Both the position numbers and the translations under genes were made by a program. From VXMF01 sp965116065 (GTDB taxonomy: Bacteria > Acidobacteriota > Terriglobia > Bryobacterales > UBA6623): a DNA stretch of 64,000 nucleotides. Where the stretch lies: contig OZ220485.1 of assembly GCA_965116065.1 (NCBI GenBank), positions 1,860,001-1,924,000 of the forward strand, given 5' to 3'. Shown piece after piece: positions 47,363 through 61,520 of this stretch (position 1 is the stretch's first letter; every line of letters begins with the position of its first letter). The notes below the pieces were generated by a model, which saw only the letters and a program-made list of their open reading frames with translations, made no database searches and was not told the DNA's origin.

Positions 47363-47908
47363 ATGCGCTGTTCGGTTCGGGTGGCGATTGTGTGGCTGGC
47401 TCCAGTGCTGCTGGCAGTAGGGCCAGAGCCAGGCACCGCCATGGAGGCTACCTGTGTCGCTTGTCTCGACAATTGCTGTAACTGGGCCTTCTCGGCGGAG
47501 TTGGCCCTCTATGGCGCCTATCGGGAACGTCGACCAATCAATGAATACAGTTGGCTGTACTGGGAGCAGTACGGATTCCCGCCCGCCCCCTGCCGGGAGG
47601 TCCTCGACGACCCGAGAGCGTACCAGCGGTGCGCTACCAGAGCATTTGACCGCTGCTACAAGGAGCGGTGCAAGGGGTGCGGGGGTGGGTGGCGTTCGTG
47701 GCTGCCGTTCCAGTCGCTCTACAGCCCCAATCATTATGAGGATCGACAGAGATGGGGTGTCAGCGGGAGCAAGCCGGTACGCCTGTATCCCGGGCAGGTG
47801 ATCATCATCGAGAAGGATGGCAGCAAGTCCGAAGAAACGCCCAAGACACGCGGTCTCCCATCCAACACCAGCAGGACACCGGAAAGATCGGTCCAAGCCG
47901 AACTCTAG
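47363..47908 (+). CDS. Exported cysteine-rich protein
   Basis: The 181-residue product has a signal peptide (VRVAIVWLAPVLLAVG) starting at ATG 47363. About 11 Cys follow, clustered as CVACLDNCC and in RCATRAFDRCYKERCKGCGGG, with an aromatic-rich middle (WLYWEQYGFPP). Pairs CxxC and CC suggest disulfides or metal binding. No family is recognised. It is a stand-alone gene between two poorly coding stretches. Confidence 0.65.
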   Translation: MRCSVRVAIVWLAPVLLAVGPEPGTAMEATCVACLDNCCNWAFSAELALYGAYRERRPINEYSWLYWEQYGFPPAPCREVLDDPRAYQRCATRAFDRCYKERCKGCGGGWRSWLPFQSLYSPNHYEDRQRWGVSGSKPVRLYPGQVIIIEKDGSKSEETPKTRGLPSNTSRTPERSVQAEL

Positions 47909-48849
47909 TCTCAGGCATCCTGACCTCGGGGGCAGGTCATGGGCCCATCGTAGCCCGAAAACCACTGAAATACAGGGCTTTCGGTGGGGGTGAGGGCTTG
48001 GCGGGAAATGTGAGTTTCAGACAAGATCGTGAACCCGGAATCAGGCCGGGCGCTCCTGCGAACACGCTGCCACGCTCCCTTGGTACGGCCGTCCCGATCG
48101 GGTAGTCCAGGTTCTCCGGCGCCACCGCCGACGATGGGCCGATCGGCCAGCTGCGTTTGGTCCCGGTCGTTCCTCCAATGAGCCGAGCCGACCGGCCTCT
48201 CGAGCGAGGTCTGAGTCGCCCAGCGTGTGCAGTGCGGTGGCAACGCAAGGCACGGCCCCGGCGCATCCCTGGCGTGGACCTCAGCGCGGATCAGGCGCTG
48301 GCTGCCCTGCATACTGTTCCTCGCAATCCTGCGCAGGACGGCCGCCGTGGCGACGGCTCAGGGCTAGCAGCCGCTCCCGCCTCCACCTTGAGGCACCCTT
48401 CGCAACCGACACCAGACCGCTGGCACGGGTTCACAATCTTACCGTCGAGGTCAGGATGTCTGAGTCTTGCCGATTGTGTTGGGATTCATGGTAAGGGCGT
48501 GCGCCCGGCGTTACGTTCGCCCGGGCCACTTGCAACAATGACCGGCGAATCCCGTTCACGACGATTCTTGTCAAGTCATCCGGACACCAAGAACATCTTG
48601 TATTTGACTGCCTCTTTCGGTCGGAATGTCTGATCCTGCGCAGGCTGCTGGGCATGTCTGCCCGACACCATCCTCGGCGAGCAGTGCTAGGCGCAGCCCG
48701 AGCCACGGTTCGTCAGATGGACGCACCCGCATTCCTCATTGCGCACGCCGTATCGATCGAGCGGATGGCGTGCAGACGCGACCAAGGCGAGAAACATGGC
48801 TATCCAAGGCCCGTCCAACCGGACTCGAGTCGGAGGTCCAACCGAGAAG
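47909..48849. other. Intergenic or degenerate stretch without recognisable gene
   Basis: About 940 nt with overlapping open frames on both strands and no signal. One plus-strand frame near 48260-48320 reads IPGVDLSADQALAALHTV, which looks protein-like and might be a relic of a longer gene, but its flanks do not. No RNA gene seen. Confidence 0.35.
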
Positions 48850-50079
48850 CTACTGTGCAAGTGTCGTCGAGGCCGAACTCAGGATTCCGTCCTCGGTGGT
48901 TTGCAGCCGCCGGTCCTGCCCCTCCGCATCCTTCAACTGGTCAATGCTCCGCTTGAGCAGAGCTCTGTTGCTCTGCAGCGACCGAACTGTAGTCTGCAGT
49001 GACCGTATCTGTGCCTCGACCGCACTCAACCGATTCGTCAGCCGTTCACTTTCTGGTGGATCAGGTGCGGCAGGGGTCTGCGTGACCACAATTGGCGAAA
49101 CGGCGCCTTGCGTATTCTGCCGGATCCAATCGGAATAACTGGAGGTCCTCGCAGTCATCTGAGTCAAGGGTGTCAACCAGTCGTCCGACCCGCTGCCAAT
49201 GATCACGCCCACCTGCAAGTACTTCGTATCCCAACCTGCGGAATAGGGAACGATCAAGGGGCCTCCGCTATCACCAGATTCTCCTCGTCTTGTGGTCGTA
49301 CCTGCGCATATTACATCACTATCAACACTCTCTCTATCCGTGTATCTCAAGTCCGAAAAGCGATTGCGACAGTCGGCAGCATGGTGCAACTTCGTATTGA
49401 CAGACTTGAATCGCATGCCGCCTGGAGGCGACCCGCTTTCGTCGTACCCAAAGCCCAACATGGTGGCTGCTGCGCCGGAAGGAGCGTATCTTTCCTCGGC
49501 CGATTGACTGGCAATACCGACCAGACTGACCGAAGTCGCCGATTGATCGGCAATAGCAGCGGGGGTGATTGTAAATGATGCAGGGAATGGCTTCTCTAAC
49601 TCAATCAGTGCAACGTCAAAAGAAAATTCAGATGTTGAATAGTTGGGATGAACGATTGTCCTTTTCGCAAGTCGCTTTTCCCCTTCATTGGTACGTCCCA
49701 AACTGAGATAAGGGAACCATACACTAAATTGAAACTTCCTGCGAGGCGCGCACTCTGTGAACTCCACGGAACTGTCAGGTTCAGTGCGACGCACACAGCG
49801 CAGACTGTCCCGATCAGCAACTACACAATGGCCGGCTGTCAATACCCAAGTTGGTGCGATGATAGTGCCCGAGCAGAATCCGAGTTCTGAATCCACCAAC
49901 ACCATGAACGGATAGTCCTTGATGGATGCGAGTTCGCCGCCAATGATCGAGCGGGGGCTCGGGCCCTGCTCTTCAGCACCGAGGCCGAGCACGGGAAGCA
50001 GGAACAGGAGGCCGATCCTCCATGCCGGGCTCCGGATCACGCACGAGGTCCGAGTGGACAAGCGTTCCGGTAGTGGCAT
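48850..50079 (-). CDS. Secreted trypsin-like serine protease with coiled-coil tail
   Basis: The roughly 409-residue product has a signal peptide (IGLLFLLPVLGLGAEE). The S1A catalytic domain begins at the classical processing site SIIGGELA. The triad is seen in order: LTAGHC (His), FDVALIEL (Asp) and GESGDSGGPL (Ser). Cys pairs match chymotrypsin fold positions. After the domain a Pro-rich linker leads to a C-terminal coiled coil (LTNRLSAVEAQIRSLQTTV). ATG 50079 is preferred, with a longer option at 50106. Secreted bacterial trypsins of this type are often predatory or nutritional; the coiled coil may oligomerise or tether it. Confidence 0.92.
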   Translation of the reverse strand: MPLPERLSTRTSCVIRSPAWRIGLLFLLPVLGLGAEEQGPSPRSIIGGELASIKDYPFMVLVDSELGFCSGTIIAPTWVLTAGHCVVADRDSLRCVRRTEPDSSVEFTECAPRRKFQFSVWFPYLSLGRTNEGEKRLAKRTIVHPNYSTSEFSFDVALIELEKPFPASFTITPAAIADQSATSVSLVGIASQSAEERYAPSGAAATMLGFGYDESGSPPGGMRFKSVNTKLHHAADCRNRFSDLRYTDRESVDSDVICAGTTTRRGESGDSGGPLIVPYSAGWDTKYLQVGVIIGSGSDDWLTPLTQMTARTSSYSDWIRQNTQGAVSPIVVTQTPAAPDPPESERLTNRLSAVEAQIRSLQTTVRSLQSNRALLKRSIDQLKDAEGQDRRLQTTEDGILSSASTTLAQ

Positions 50080-50600
50080 GGACGTTACCTGATCTGATCG
50101 TGGCAACTACGCTTACAGTAGCATGCCGGCATCTCGCTGGCGACAGATTTAGCCACCACGGCATCTTGCACGAGGTGTCGCCTCATGCGATACCAGATCG
50201 GTCGAGCACAGGCGCGACCCGGGGCACGGAGACGGGAGTGAGACAGTTGGTACAGCCCATTGACAACACTCATGTCCAACAGACTCGATGTCTGCAGTGG
50301 CCTGTTCCTCGTCCTTGTACGGCAGCAGGCAGTCTCCGTTCCCTGTCACGAAGATGCACGGGGTCGCCGCCATACTGCCGGGTGGACACGGCTGCACGCG
50401 GTTGATCGGATCTGCACGGTTGGCCTGTCCATCGGGAGCGGGCTGCCGGCCCATCGAAACGGCAGCGGCTCGCCGATCGATAGGTCGTCGCGTCGAATCG
50501 TCGGGTATCGGATGGGAAGCTGCCTGCGATCCCATCCACCACAGCCCGGAGGGACTTGGCGCGGCAACGAGTCGACTCTCCGCACCCTATAATGGCGCCA
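50080..50600. other. Divergent region upstream of the protease and dehydratase genes
   Basis: About 520 nt without a convincing gene. The 3' end contains the leaderless-type promoter listed separately. Open frames on the opposite strand are shadows. Confidence 0.45.
50588..50593 (+). promoter_or_regulatory. Leaderless-type promoter of the dehydratase gene
   Basis: A perfect TATAAT ends 7 nt before ATG 50601, so transcription would start at or next to the A of the start codon. No -35 match lies at 17 nt. No Shine-Dalgarno is present. Confidence 0.55.
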
Positions 50601-52328
50601 ATGCCTGACAGCACCTCACGTCTGCGGTCGCAGGAGTGGTTCGGCCGCAAGGACAAGCTCGGATTCATCCACCGGTCCTGGATGCGTTCGGAGGGATTCC
50701 CCACCAGCGTGTTCTCCGGCAAGCCCGTGATCGGAATCTGCAATTCCTGGTCGGAACTGACGAACTGCAACGCCCACCTGCGCCAGGTCGCCGAGGCGGT
50801 CAAGCGCGGCGTGTGGTCGGCCGGCGGATTCCCCCTCGAATTCCCGACCATCTCGCTGGGCGAACCCTTCATGCGCCCGTCCACGATGATGTTCCGCAAT
50901 CTGATGGCGATGGATGTGGAAGAGTCGATTCGAGCGAATCCCCTTGATGGAGTGGTCCTGCTGTGCGGCTGCGACAAGACGACTCCGGCCCAGCTCATGG
51001 GGGCGGCAAGTGCCGACCTCCCATCGATCTTCGTGACCGGCGGGCCGATGCTGAAGGGCATCTGGCGGGGCAGGGAGATCGGCTCCGGAACAGACGTGTG
51101 GCACTACTGGGATGAACTGAGGGCAGGTCGCATCTCCGAAGAGGAGTGGTGCGAACTGGAGTGCTCGATGTCTCGCTCGGCCGGGCACTGCATGGTGATG
51201 GGAACGGCCTCCACCATGACGAGCCTTACGGAAGCGATGGGCATGACGCTTACGGGTTGTGCCAACATCCCGGCTGCGGACTCGAGGCGCTATGAAATCG
51301 CGCACCGGAGCGGAGAGCGCATCGTGGAGATGGTCCGTGAGGATCTGCGACCTTCCAGAATACTCACGCTGGAGGCACTCGAGAATGCGGTGCGGGTGGA
51401 CATGGCGATCGGTGGCTCGACCAACGCAATCATCCATCTCAAGGCATTGGCTGGCCGCCTTGGCCTTGATCTTCCGCTGGACCGATTCGACGAAATCTCC
51501 CGCGAGACGCCGGTTGTTGCCAATATCCGGCCCTCCGGGAAGCATCTCATGGAGGACATGTTCCATGCCGGTGGTATTCCCGTCGTCATGAAGGACCTTC
51601 TGGGCCAACTGCACCGGGACGCCATGACCGTCACTGGGCGGACCGTTCGCGAGAACGTGGCCGGAGCCGAATGTCATGACCGCAGGGTGATTCTCCCTCG
51701 GGAGACGCCGCTGCAACACGAGGGAGGGACGGTTATCCTCCGCGGCTCGCTGTGTCCGCGAGGGGCTGTCCTGAAGACGAGTGCCGCATCCCCGGGACTG
51801 CTCCAGCACACCGGACGAGCGGTGGTGTTCGAAGACCACGAGGACTTCATGCAGCGGATCGACTCGCCCGACCTCGAGGTCGATTCCGGTTCGGTCCTCG
51901 TATTGAAGAACGGAGGGCCCGTCGGTGCACCAGGCATGCCGGAATACGGAAATCTGTCGATCCCGGCGAAACTCCTGCAACGAGGCGTGACCGACATGGT
52001 GCGTATATCGGACGCCCGCATGAGTGGGACCAGCTACGGAACGGTCGTGCTGCATGTTTCTCCAGAGTCGGCGATCGGTGGTCCGCTGGCACTCGTTCAG
52101 ACCGGCGACGAAATCCGGTTGGACACGGCCGGTCGGAAGCTGGACCTGCTGGTCGACGAGAGCGAGCTGCGACGAAGGAGAGATGCGTGGCAGCCTCGTG
52201 AGCCCCACTATGACAGGGGGTACGGCAAGCTCTTCCTGGATACGGTTCTGCAAGCAGACGAGGGCTGTGATTTTTCGTTCCTGGGCAATACCGGTACCAC
52301 CGCCAGAAAGTTGCCTCTGGCGTTCTGA
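50601..52328 (+). CDS. IlvD/Edd family dehydratase, sugar-acid type
   Basis: The 575-residue product has the family blocks GICNSWSELTNCNAHLR, GVVLLCGCDKTTPAQLMGA, GTASTMTSLTEAMGMTL and GGSTNAIIHLKALAGR, with the Fe-S Cys residues (CNAH, CGCDK, GCANIP). The N-terminus WFGRKDKLGFIHRSWMRSEG is the hallmark of L-arabinonate/D-xylonate-type dehydratases rather than branched-chain IlvD. It removes water from an aldonic acid to give a 2-keto-3-deoxy sugar acid. ATG 50601 is placed 7 nt after a TATAAT; an ATG at 50592 is in frame. The cluster is likely 2Fe-2S. Confidence 0.93.
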   Translation: MPDSTSRLRSQEWFGRKDKLGFIHRSWMRSEGFPTSVFSGKPVIGICNSWSELTNCNAHLRQVAEAVKRGVWSAGGFPLEFPTISLGEPFMRPSTMMFRNLMAMDVEESIRANPLDGVVLLCGCDKTTPAQLMGAASADLPSIFVTGGPMLKGIWRGREIGSGTDVWHYWDELRAGRISEEEWCELECSMSRSAGHCMVMGTASTMTSLTEAMGMTLTGCANIPAADSRRYEIAHRSGERIVEMVREDLRPSRILTLEALENAVRVDMAIGGSTNAIIHLKALAGRLGLDLPLDRFDEISRETPVVANIRPSGKHLMEDMFHAGGIPVVMKDLLGQLHRDAMTVTGRTVRENVAGAECHDRRVILPRETPLQHEGGTVILRGSLCPRGAVLKTSAASPGLLQHTGRAVVFEDHEDFMQRIDSPDLEVDSGSVLVLKNGGPVGAPGMPEYGNLSIPAKLLQRGVTDMVRISDARMSGTSYGTVVLHVSPESAIGGPLALVQTGDEIRLDTAGRKLDLLVDESELRRRRDAWQPREPHYDRGYGKLFLDTVLQADEGCDFSFLGNTGTTARKLPLAF

Positions 52329-52427
52329 CCCTCTGTGTGGGCACAGGTTGTGTCGGTCCCACCCTGGATGGCCGGCAGGGAAGGGACTTGGGTCGCTCTG
52401 TGGCGACCGGAGCCCGGGCGCAGTGTC

Positions 52428-57170
<4,743 letters not shown>

Positions 57171-57338
57171 GCAGTTCTCTCCACGGACACCCTGCCTTGG
57201 GCGACCCTAGCGGAAGGTCGCCGAATCTAGGCATCAGACCTGTGGCCCGGGCATCCTCGGGGCCGCCGGTCTTACTCGCATTGTATCGAGTGAGAGCCGG
57301 GGCGGCAACCACGCGCCGATTCGCCCCCCATCGTCGGA

Positions 57339-57344
57339 TAGAAT
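57339..57344 (+). promoter_or_regulatory. Leaderless-type promoter of the DUF5060 gene
   Basis: TAGAAT ends 6 nt before ATG 57351 with no Shine-Dalgarno. This is the second such arrangement in the window. Confidence 0.4.
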
Positions 57345-57350
57345 CGGGCC

Positions 57351-59171
57351 ATGCTTGCGCGGACGCTCATCCTGCTCGTGTTCACCGCGGGTTGCGTTGG
57401 CCAGCGGGTGGTGGAGTCCGGACAACTTCAGGTCTGGCACACGGTTACGCTTGCCTTTGTCGGTCCCGAGACCTCCGAGACCGCCCGGCCGAACCCCTTC
57501 ACGGACTATCGATTGGATGTGACGTTCAAGGGGCCAGGTGGCGAGTTCCTGGTTCCCGGGTTCTTCGCGGCCGACGGCCGGTCTGTCGAGACGTCGGCCC
57601 AGTCGGGTTCGACCTGGCTGGTGCGGTTCGCCCCCAATGCGGCAGGACGTTGGCGCTACAGCGCCTCGTTTCGGACGGGACCCGGCGTTGCCGTCGCCGA
57701 TGATGCCACTGCAGGGCAAGCGACGGCATTTGACGGGGCAACCGGGGAGTTTCTGGTGGAGCGATCCGACAGGCACGCTCCGGACTTTCGTGCGCGCGGA
57801 CGGCTGGAATATGTCGGCCGGCGCTACTTGCGGTTCGCTGGCGACAGAACGTACTTTCTGAAGGGCGGGGCCGACAGCCCCGAGAACCTGCTGGCCTATG
57901 CGGACTTCGACGGGACTCGCGATCACGATGGCGAGTCGGGCCGACGGCCGGACTTCCTGCACCGCTACGAACCCCATGTGCGGGACTGGCGCGAGGGTGA
58001 TCCGTCATGGCAGGACGGCAAGGGCAAGGGGTTGATCGGGGCGCTCAATTATCTGTCGTCGGAAGGTGTGAATTCGATCTACTTCCTGCCGCAGAATGTC
58101 GAAGGCGATGGCGACGACACTTGGCCCTGGATCGACCGCACCACGTTCGAACGCTTCGATGTGAGCAAGCTTGCACAGTGGGAAACGGTCTTTTCTCACG
58201 CCGACCGGTTGGGGATTCTGCTGCATGTCGTCACGGCCGAGACAGAGAACGATCATCTTCTCGACAACGGTGACCTTGGCCCTGACAGGACGCTCTACTA
58301 CCGGGAACTCGTCGCCCGCTTCGGACACCATCCCGCCCTGATCTGGAACCTCGGCGAGGAGAATACCAATTCCACGCAACAGCGCAAGGCTCATGCGTCC
58401 GCTCTGCGCCGGCTCGATCCGTACGACCACCCGATCGTCATGCACACTCATGCGACGGCGGAACACCACGAACGACACTATGCGCCGCTGCTTGGTTTCG
58501 GAGACTTCGAAGGTGCTTCCATGCAGATTCGCGACGACTCGCTCGTCCACACGGCGCTGATCGAATGGATGCACAGGTCGCGGGACGCCGGCCGCCCTTG
58601 GATCGTGTCGTTCGATGAGCAGCGTACGGGGCGTGACGGCATTGCGCCGGATGCGGAGGATGATTCCCGTCATGACGAGCGTCGGGACCACTTGTGGGCA
58701 ACCCTCATGGCGGGGAGTTGGGGCATCGAGTGGTACTTCGGATACATGTATCCCAACAATGACCTTGATCTCGAGGACTTCCGCTCGCGTTCGCGGATCT
58801 GGTCGATGACCCGCCACGCCCTGGATTTCTTCCGCGAGAACCTGCCATTTCCCGAGATGATACCCGCTGATCACCTGGCATCGGACGGTGGTGTCTATGT
58901 GTTGGCCGATGCGGGAGCGATCTACGCGCTCTACATCCCGACGGGTGGCAGCACAAGACTCGACCTGGACGGCAGTTCGGGACGGTTCGACATCTCCTGG
59001 TTCGATCCCCGGGAAGGGGGGCCCTTGACGGACGGTGGCAGCGTGTCGGGTCCGGGGATCGTGGAGATAGGGCCTGCTCCGGGCGACCCGGCTCAGGACT
59101 GGGTGGCACTGTTGCGCCTTGCGGAAGACGGAGTCCATCCACTTGTCGGCGATTCCGCGCCGGAACGGTGA
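57351..59171 (+). CDS. DUF5060 glycoside hydrolase-like lipoprotein
   Basis: The 606-residue product has a lipobox VFTAGC (Cys15) and an N-terminal DUF5060 beta domain (YRLDVTFKGPGGEFLVPGFF; VRFAPNAAGRWRYSASF). The central TIM-barrel-like region contains VNSIYFLPQNVEGDGDDTWP, the candidate acid LIWNLGEENTNS and the later SFDEQRTGRDGI. A C-terminal collagen-binding-like domain follows (LYIPTGGSTRLDLDGSSGRF). This layout is typical of surface glycan hydrolases in polysaccharide-degrading bacteria. Substrate unknown. Confidence 0.85.
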   Translation: MLARTLILLVFTAGCVGQRVVESGQLQVWHTVTLAFVGPETSETARPNPFTDYRLDVTFKGPGGEFLVPGFFAADGRSVETSAQSGSTWLVRFAPNAAGRWRYSASFRTGPGVAVADDATAGQATAFDGATGEFLVERSDRHAPDFRARGRLEYVGRRYLRFAGDRTYFLKGGADSPENLLAYADFDGTRDHDGESGRRPDFLHRYEPHVRDWREGDPSWQDGKGKGLIGALNYLSSEGVNSIYFLPQNVEGDGDDTWPWIDRTTFERFDVSKLAQWETVFSHADRLGILLHVVTAETENDHLLDNGDLGPDRTLYYRELVARFGHHPALIWNLGEENTNSTQQRKAHASALRRLDPYDHPIVMHTHATAEHHERHYAPLLGFGDFEGASMQIRDDSLVHTALIEWMHRSRDAGRPWIVSFDEQRTGRDGIAPDAEDDSRHDERRDHLWATLMAGSWGIEWYFGYMYPNNDLDLEDFRSRSRIWSMTRHALDFFRENLPFPEMIPADHLASDGGVYVLADAGAIYALYIPTGGSTRLDLDGSSGRFDISWFDPREGGPLTDGGSVSGPGIVEIGPAPGDPAQDWVALLRLAEDGVHPLVGDSAPER

Positions 59172-59257
59172 GCCTGGGTACGGACCGCCCGCCGTTTCGG
59201 ATCGGCAGCTTGGCTGCAGTGGAGAGGTTCGCGTGCTGACGAATCGCCGATTGGTCG

Positions 59258-59737
59258 TTATGGGGCAGGGGTCGTTGTTGCCCCCGCCATCCGCAACCAG
59301 ATCGTTCGGACTGCGGCGGGAATGCCAACCAGCACTACGTACGGGACGACCGCATTGATGATGATCACAGGTGGCCCCAGCAGGCCGCCTGCCAGGCTGA
59401 ACAGCACTGCGAGAGGGGTTGCGACAGCGATTCCCCCGATCAGGAACCTGCGCCATGCACCGGTCGCGTCCCGCAGGAGCCGCTGGACGAACAGCCCGGC
59501 CAACACGCCTCCGAGGAAGAACAGGACCAACCCCGAGACGGGTCCGTCCAGCCGGATCAGGTCGACCGAATCGGAGATCGGGAAGCCGTCCAGCCCGAAG
59601 CGGATGACGAAGACCATAAGCTGGAGGGCCATGAAGCCGATACCGAACCGGATGGGGAACCTCCAGCGCTCCATGGACAGATGGCTCTGATGGGTGCGCT
59701 GAACCGCCGCGGATGTCCGTCGTTCCCTGATAGCCAT
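59258..59737 (-). CDS. Small multi-helix membrane protein, cut off from its operon by an IS
   Basis: The 159-residue product starts at ATG 59737 (or 59674). Four hydrophobic segments can be seen: FGIGFMALQLMVFVIRFG, VSGLVLFFLGGVLAGLFV, FLIGGIAVATPLAVLFSLAGG and VVPYVVLVGIPAAVR. No known family. The IS1380 element ends 15 nt upstream of the ATG. Without it, this start would sit 11 nt after the acyl-CoA dehydrogenase stop. Confidence 0.75.
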   Translation of the reverse strand: MAIRERRTSAAVQRTHQSHLSMERWRFPIRFGIGFMALQLMVFVIRFGLDGFPISDSVDLIRLDGPVSGLVLFFLGGVLAGLFVQRLLRDATGAWRRFLIGGIAVATPLAVLFSLAGGLLGPPVIIINAVVPYVVLVGIPAAVRTIWLRMAGATTTPAP

Positions 59738-59752
59738 CGAAGTTCGGTCTAG

Positions 59753-61520
59753 CCCGGATATCTCACCAAGTCGCGCGAGCATCGATTTTTCGGCGGTATG
59801 GGACCTGTCACTGGGCTCAAAGGCATCAATTTGCAGTGTGGATCCATAAACAGGGCCATGATTTCCGGGTGGGTCCGCCCCGGATCGCTCCACCGACCTC
59901 CTCGCCGGCCTTGTCCGGCTCCTCCACTCCCGCTCGCTCCTCCCCGTAGACACACCTCTCCCACCGGCCGCCTTGCGGCGCTCCCCCAACGTCCTGTCCC
60001 GCAACGACCTCAGCTCGCCAAGGCCTCCCCGAACCGCGCCAGGCACTGCGCAAACAACTCCCGGCGCGGAAACACCGACGAGATCCGGACCCGCACCCTC
60101 CGCACGCTCACCCGCACCTCCCCGGCCACCTTCAGCAGCAGCGCCCGCATCGTCCCGTACTGCGCCTTCGCCAACTTCGTCCCCACCAGCGCCACCCGCC
60201 GGAGCACCTCCAGCAGCATCGCTCCGAACAGCGCCCAGTACATTCGCAACTGGTTCGCCCGCATCGAACCCGCCGAGGTCCGGTCCGCGAACAGGTGCAA
60301 CTGCTGCTCCTTGATCCGGTTCTCCATGTCCCCCCGCGCACAGTACAGCTTCTCGTACAACTCCTTGGGTTTCCACTCCTTGCGACTCATGCTCGTCACC
60401 ACGAAGCGTTGGTTCCGCCCCCGCGGCCCCGGCAGCCATTCCGCCTTCGCCACCACCCGCCGCTTCCGACTCCAACTCTCCCGCGTCCGGTACCGGAAAC
60501 TCCGGTACCGCCGCGCCGCCTTGCCGCTCGTCACGCACCGGCTCCCCGCCCGATTCTGCTGCCGTGCCACCGCCTCCGCCAACCGCTTGTTGCCCGCCAG
60601 CCCGAACACGTAGTCCACCCGCTCCTGTGCCTCGCACCACGCCATCAGCGGCTCCCGACAGAACCCCGCGTCCCCCCGCACGATCAACCGCACCTGCGGC
60701 CAGCGCTCCCGGATCTGCGCCACGATCCGCTGCAACTCCTCCAGGGCACCGTCCGCCGCATCCCGGTTGGCCGTCCGCAACCGCCCGCACAGCACGTAGG
60801 GGCCACAGGTCACATACAGCGGCAGATAGCAGTACTCGTCGTAGTAGGCATGGAAGAAGCGGCCCTCCTGTTCCCCATGCACCGGATCGTCGGTGGCATC
60901 CACGTCCAGGACGAGTTCCTTGGGCGGTTTCCGGTAGCTGTCGAGGAACAGTTCGACCAGCAGCCGGTCCAACTGGGCGGTATCGGCCACGATGCGCTTG
61001 TAGCGGTCGTCGGCCGCCTGTTGGGGATCGCCCAACTCCATGCGATTGAGGGTACTGGAGCCCGCCAGCGGATGGCCGCGATCGCGTTGGCGGGCCCGGT
61101 GTTCCCCGTGGATGTCGGGGGTGCCGACGGCCAGGGCGAGGACGCTGTCGGAGCGGAGTTGGTCGTGGTCATTGATGTCCTCGTAGCCGAGCACGAGGCC
61201 GAACAGGCGCTGGGAGACCAACTGCTGGAGGGGGTGTTCGCAGCGGCGGGGATCGCGGTGGTCGCGGAAGCAGCGGGCGAGGCGCCGGGTGAGGTGGACA
61301 TGGTGATCGGCGGCGCGGAGCAGGAGAGCGCCGCCATCGGACGTCATGCGTCCGCCATCGAAGCCCAGGCAGACTTGACGGCGGCCATGGTTGGCGAGGA
61401 AGAGGCTGGTACAGGGTGTGGATTTGGGCATGATGCTTCAGGACCGCTTCAAGATCCTGATAGCAAACATGTTATCATACCGATATGCCTGATTTTCACC
61501 CCTTTGGTGAGATATCCGGG
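59753..61520. mobile_element. IS1380-family insertion sequence, 1768 bp
   Basis: Terminal repeats CCCGGATATCTCACCA (59753-59768) and TGGTGAGATATCCGGG (61505-61520) are exact inversions. A CTAG target duplication lies at 59749-59752 and 61521-61524. One transposase gene fills most of it. About 257 nt between the left end and the transposase stop hold no gene. Confidence 0.95.
60010..61431 (-). CDS. IS1380-family transposase
   Basis: The 473-residue DDE transposase starts MPKSTPCTSLFLANHGRRQV. It contains GGALLLRAADHHVHLTRRLA, the catalytic DVDATDDPVHGEQEGRFFHA and IVRGDAGFCREPLMAWCE. The downstream RYRSFRYRTRESWSRKRRVV and YCARGDMENRIKEQQLHLF (Glu of the triad) complete it. Full length, no frameshift: the element is probably active. 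Confidence 0.96.
   Translation of the reverse strand: MPKSTPCTSLFLANHGRRQVCLGFDGGRMTSDGGALLLRAADHHVHLTRRLARCFRDHRDPRRCEHPLQQLVSQRLFGLVLGYEDINDHDQLRSDSVLALAVGTPDIHGEHRARQRDRGHPLAGSSTLNRMELGDPQQAADDRYKRIVADTAQLDRLLVELFLDSYRKPPKELVLDVDATDDPVHGEQEGRFFHAYYDEYCYLPLYVTCGPYVLCGRLRTANRDAADGALEELQRIVAQIRERWPQVRLIVRGDAGFCREPLMAWCEAQERVDYVFGLAGNKRLAEAVARQQNRAGSRCVTSGKAARRYRSFRYRTRESWSRKRRVVAKAEWLPGPRGRNQRFVVTSMSRKEWKPKELYEKLYCARGDMENRIKEQQLHLFADRTSAGSMRANQLRMYWALFGAMLLEVLRRVALVGTKLAKAQYGTMRALLLKVAGEVRVSVRRVRVRISSVFPRRELFAQCLARFGEALAS

Noticed and set aside
50616..52253. A 545-codon minus-strand frame opposite the dehydratase
   Set aside because: Composition is Arg/His-rich and no domain is visible; the plus strand carries all IlvD/Edd motifs.
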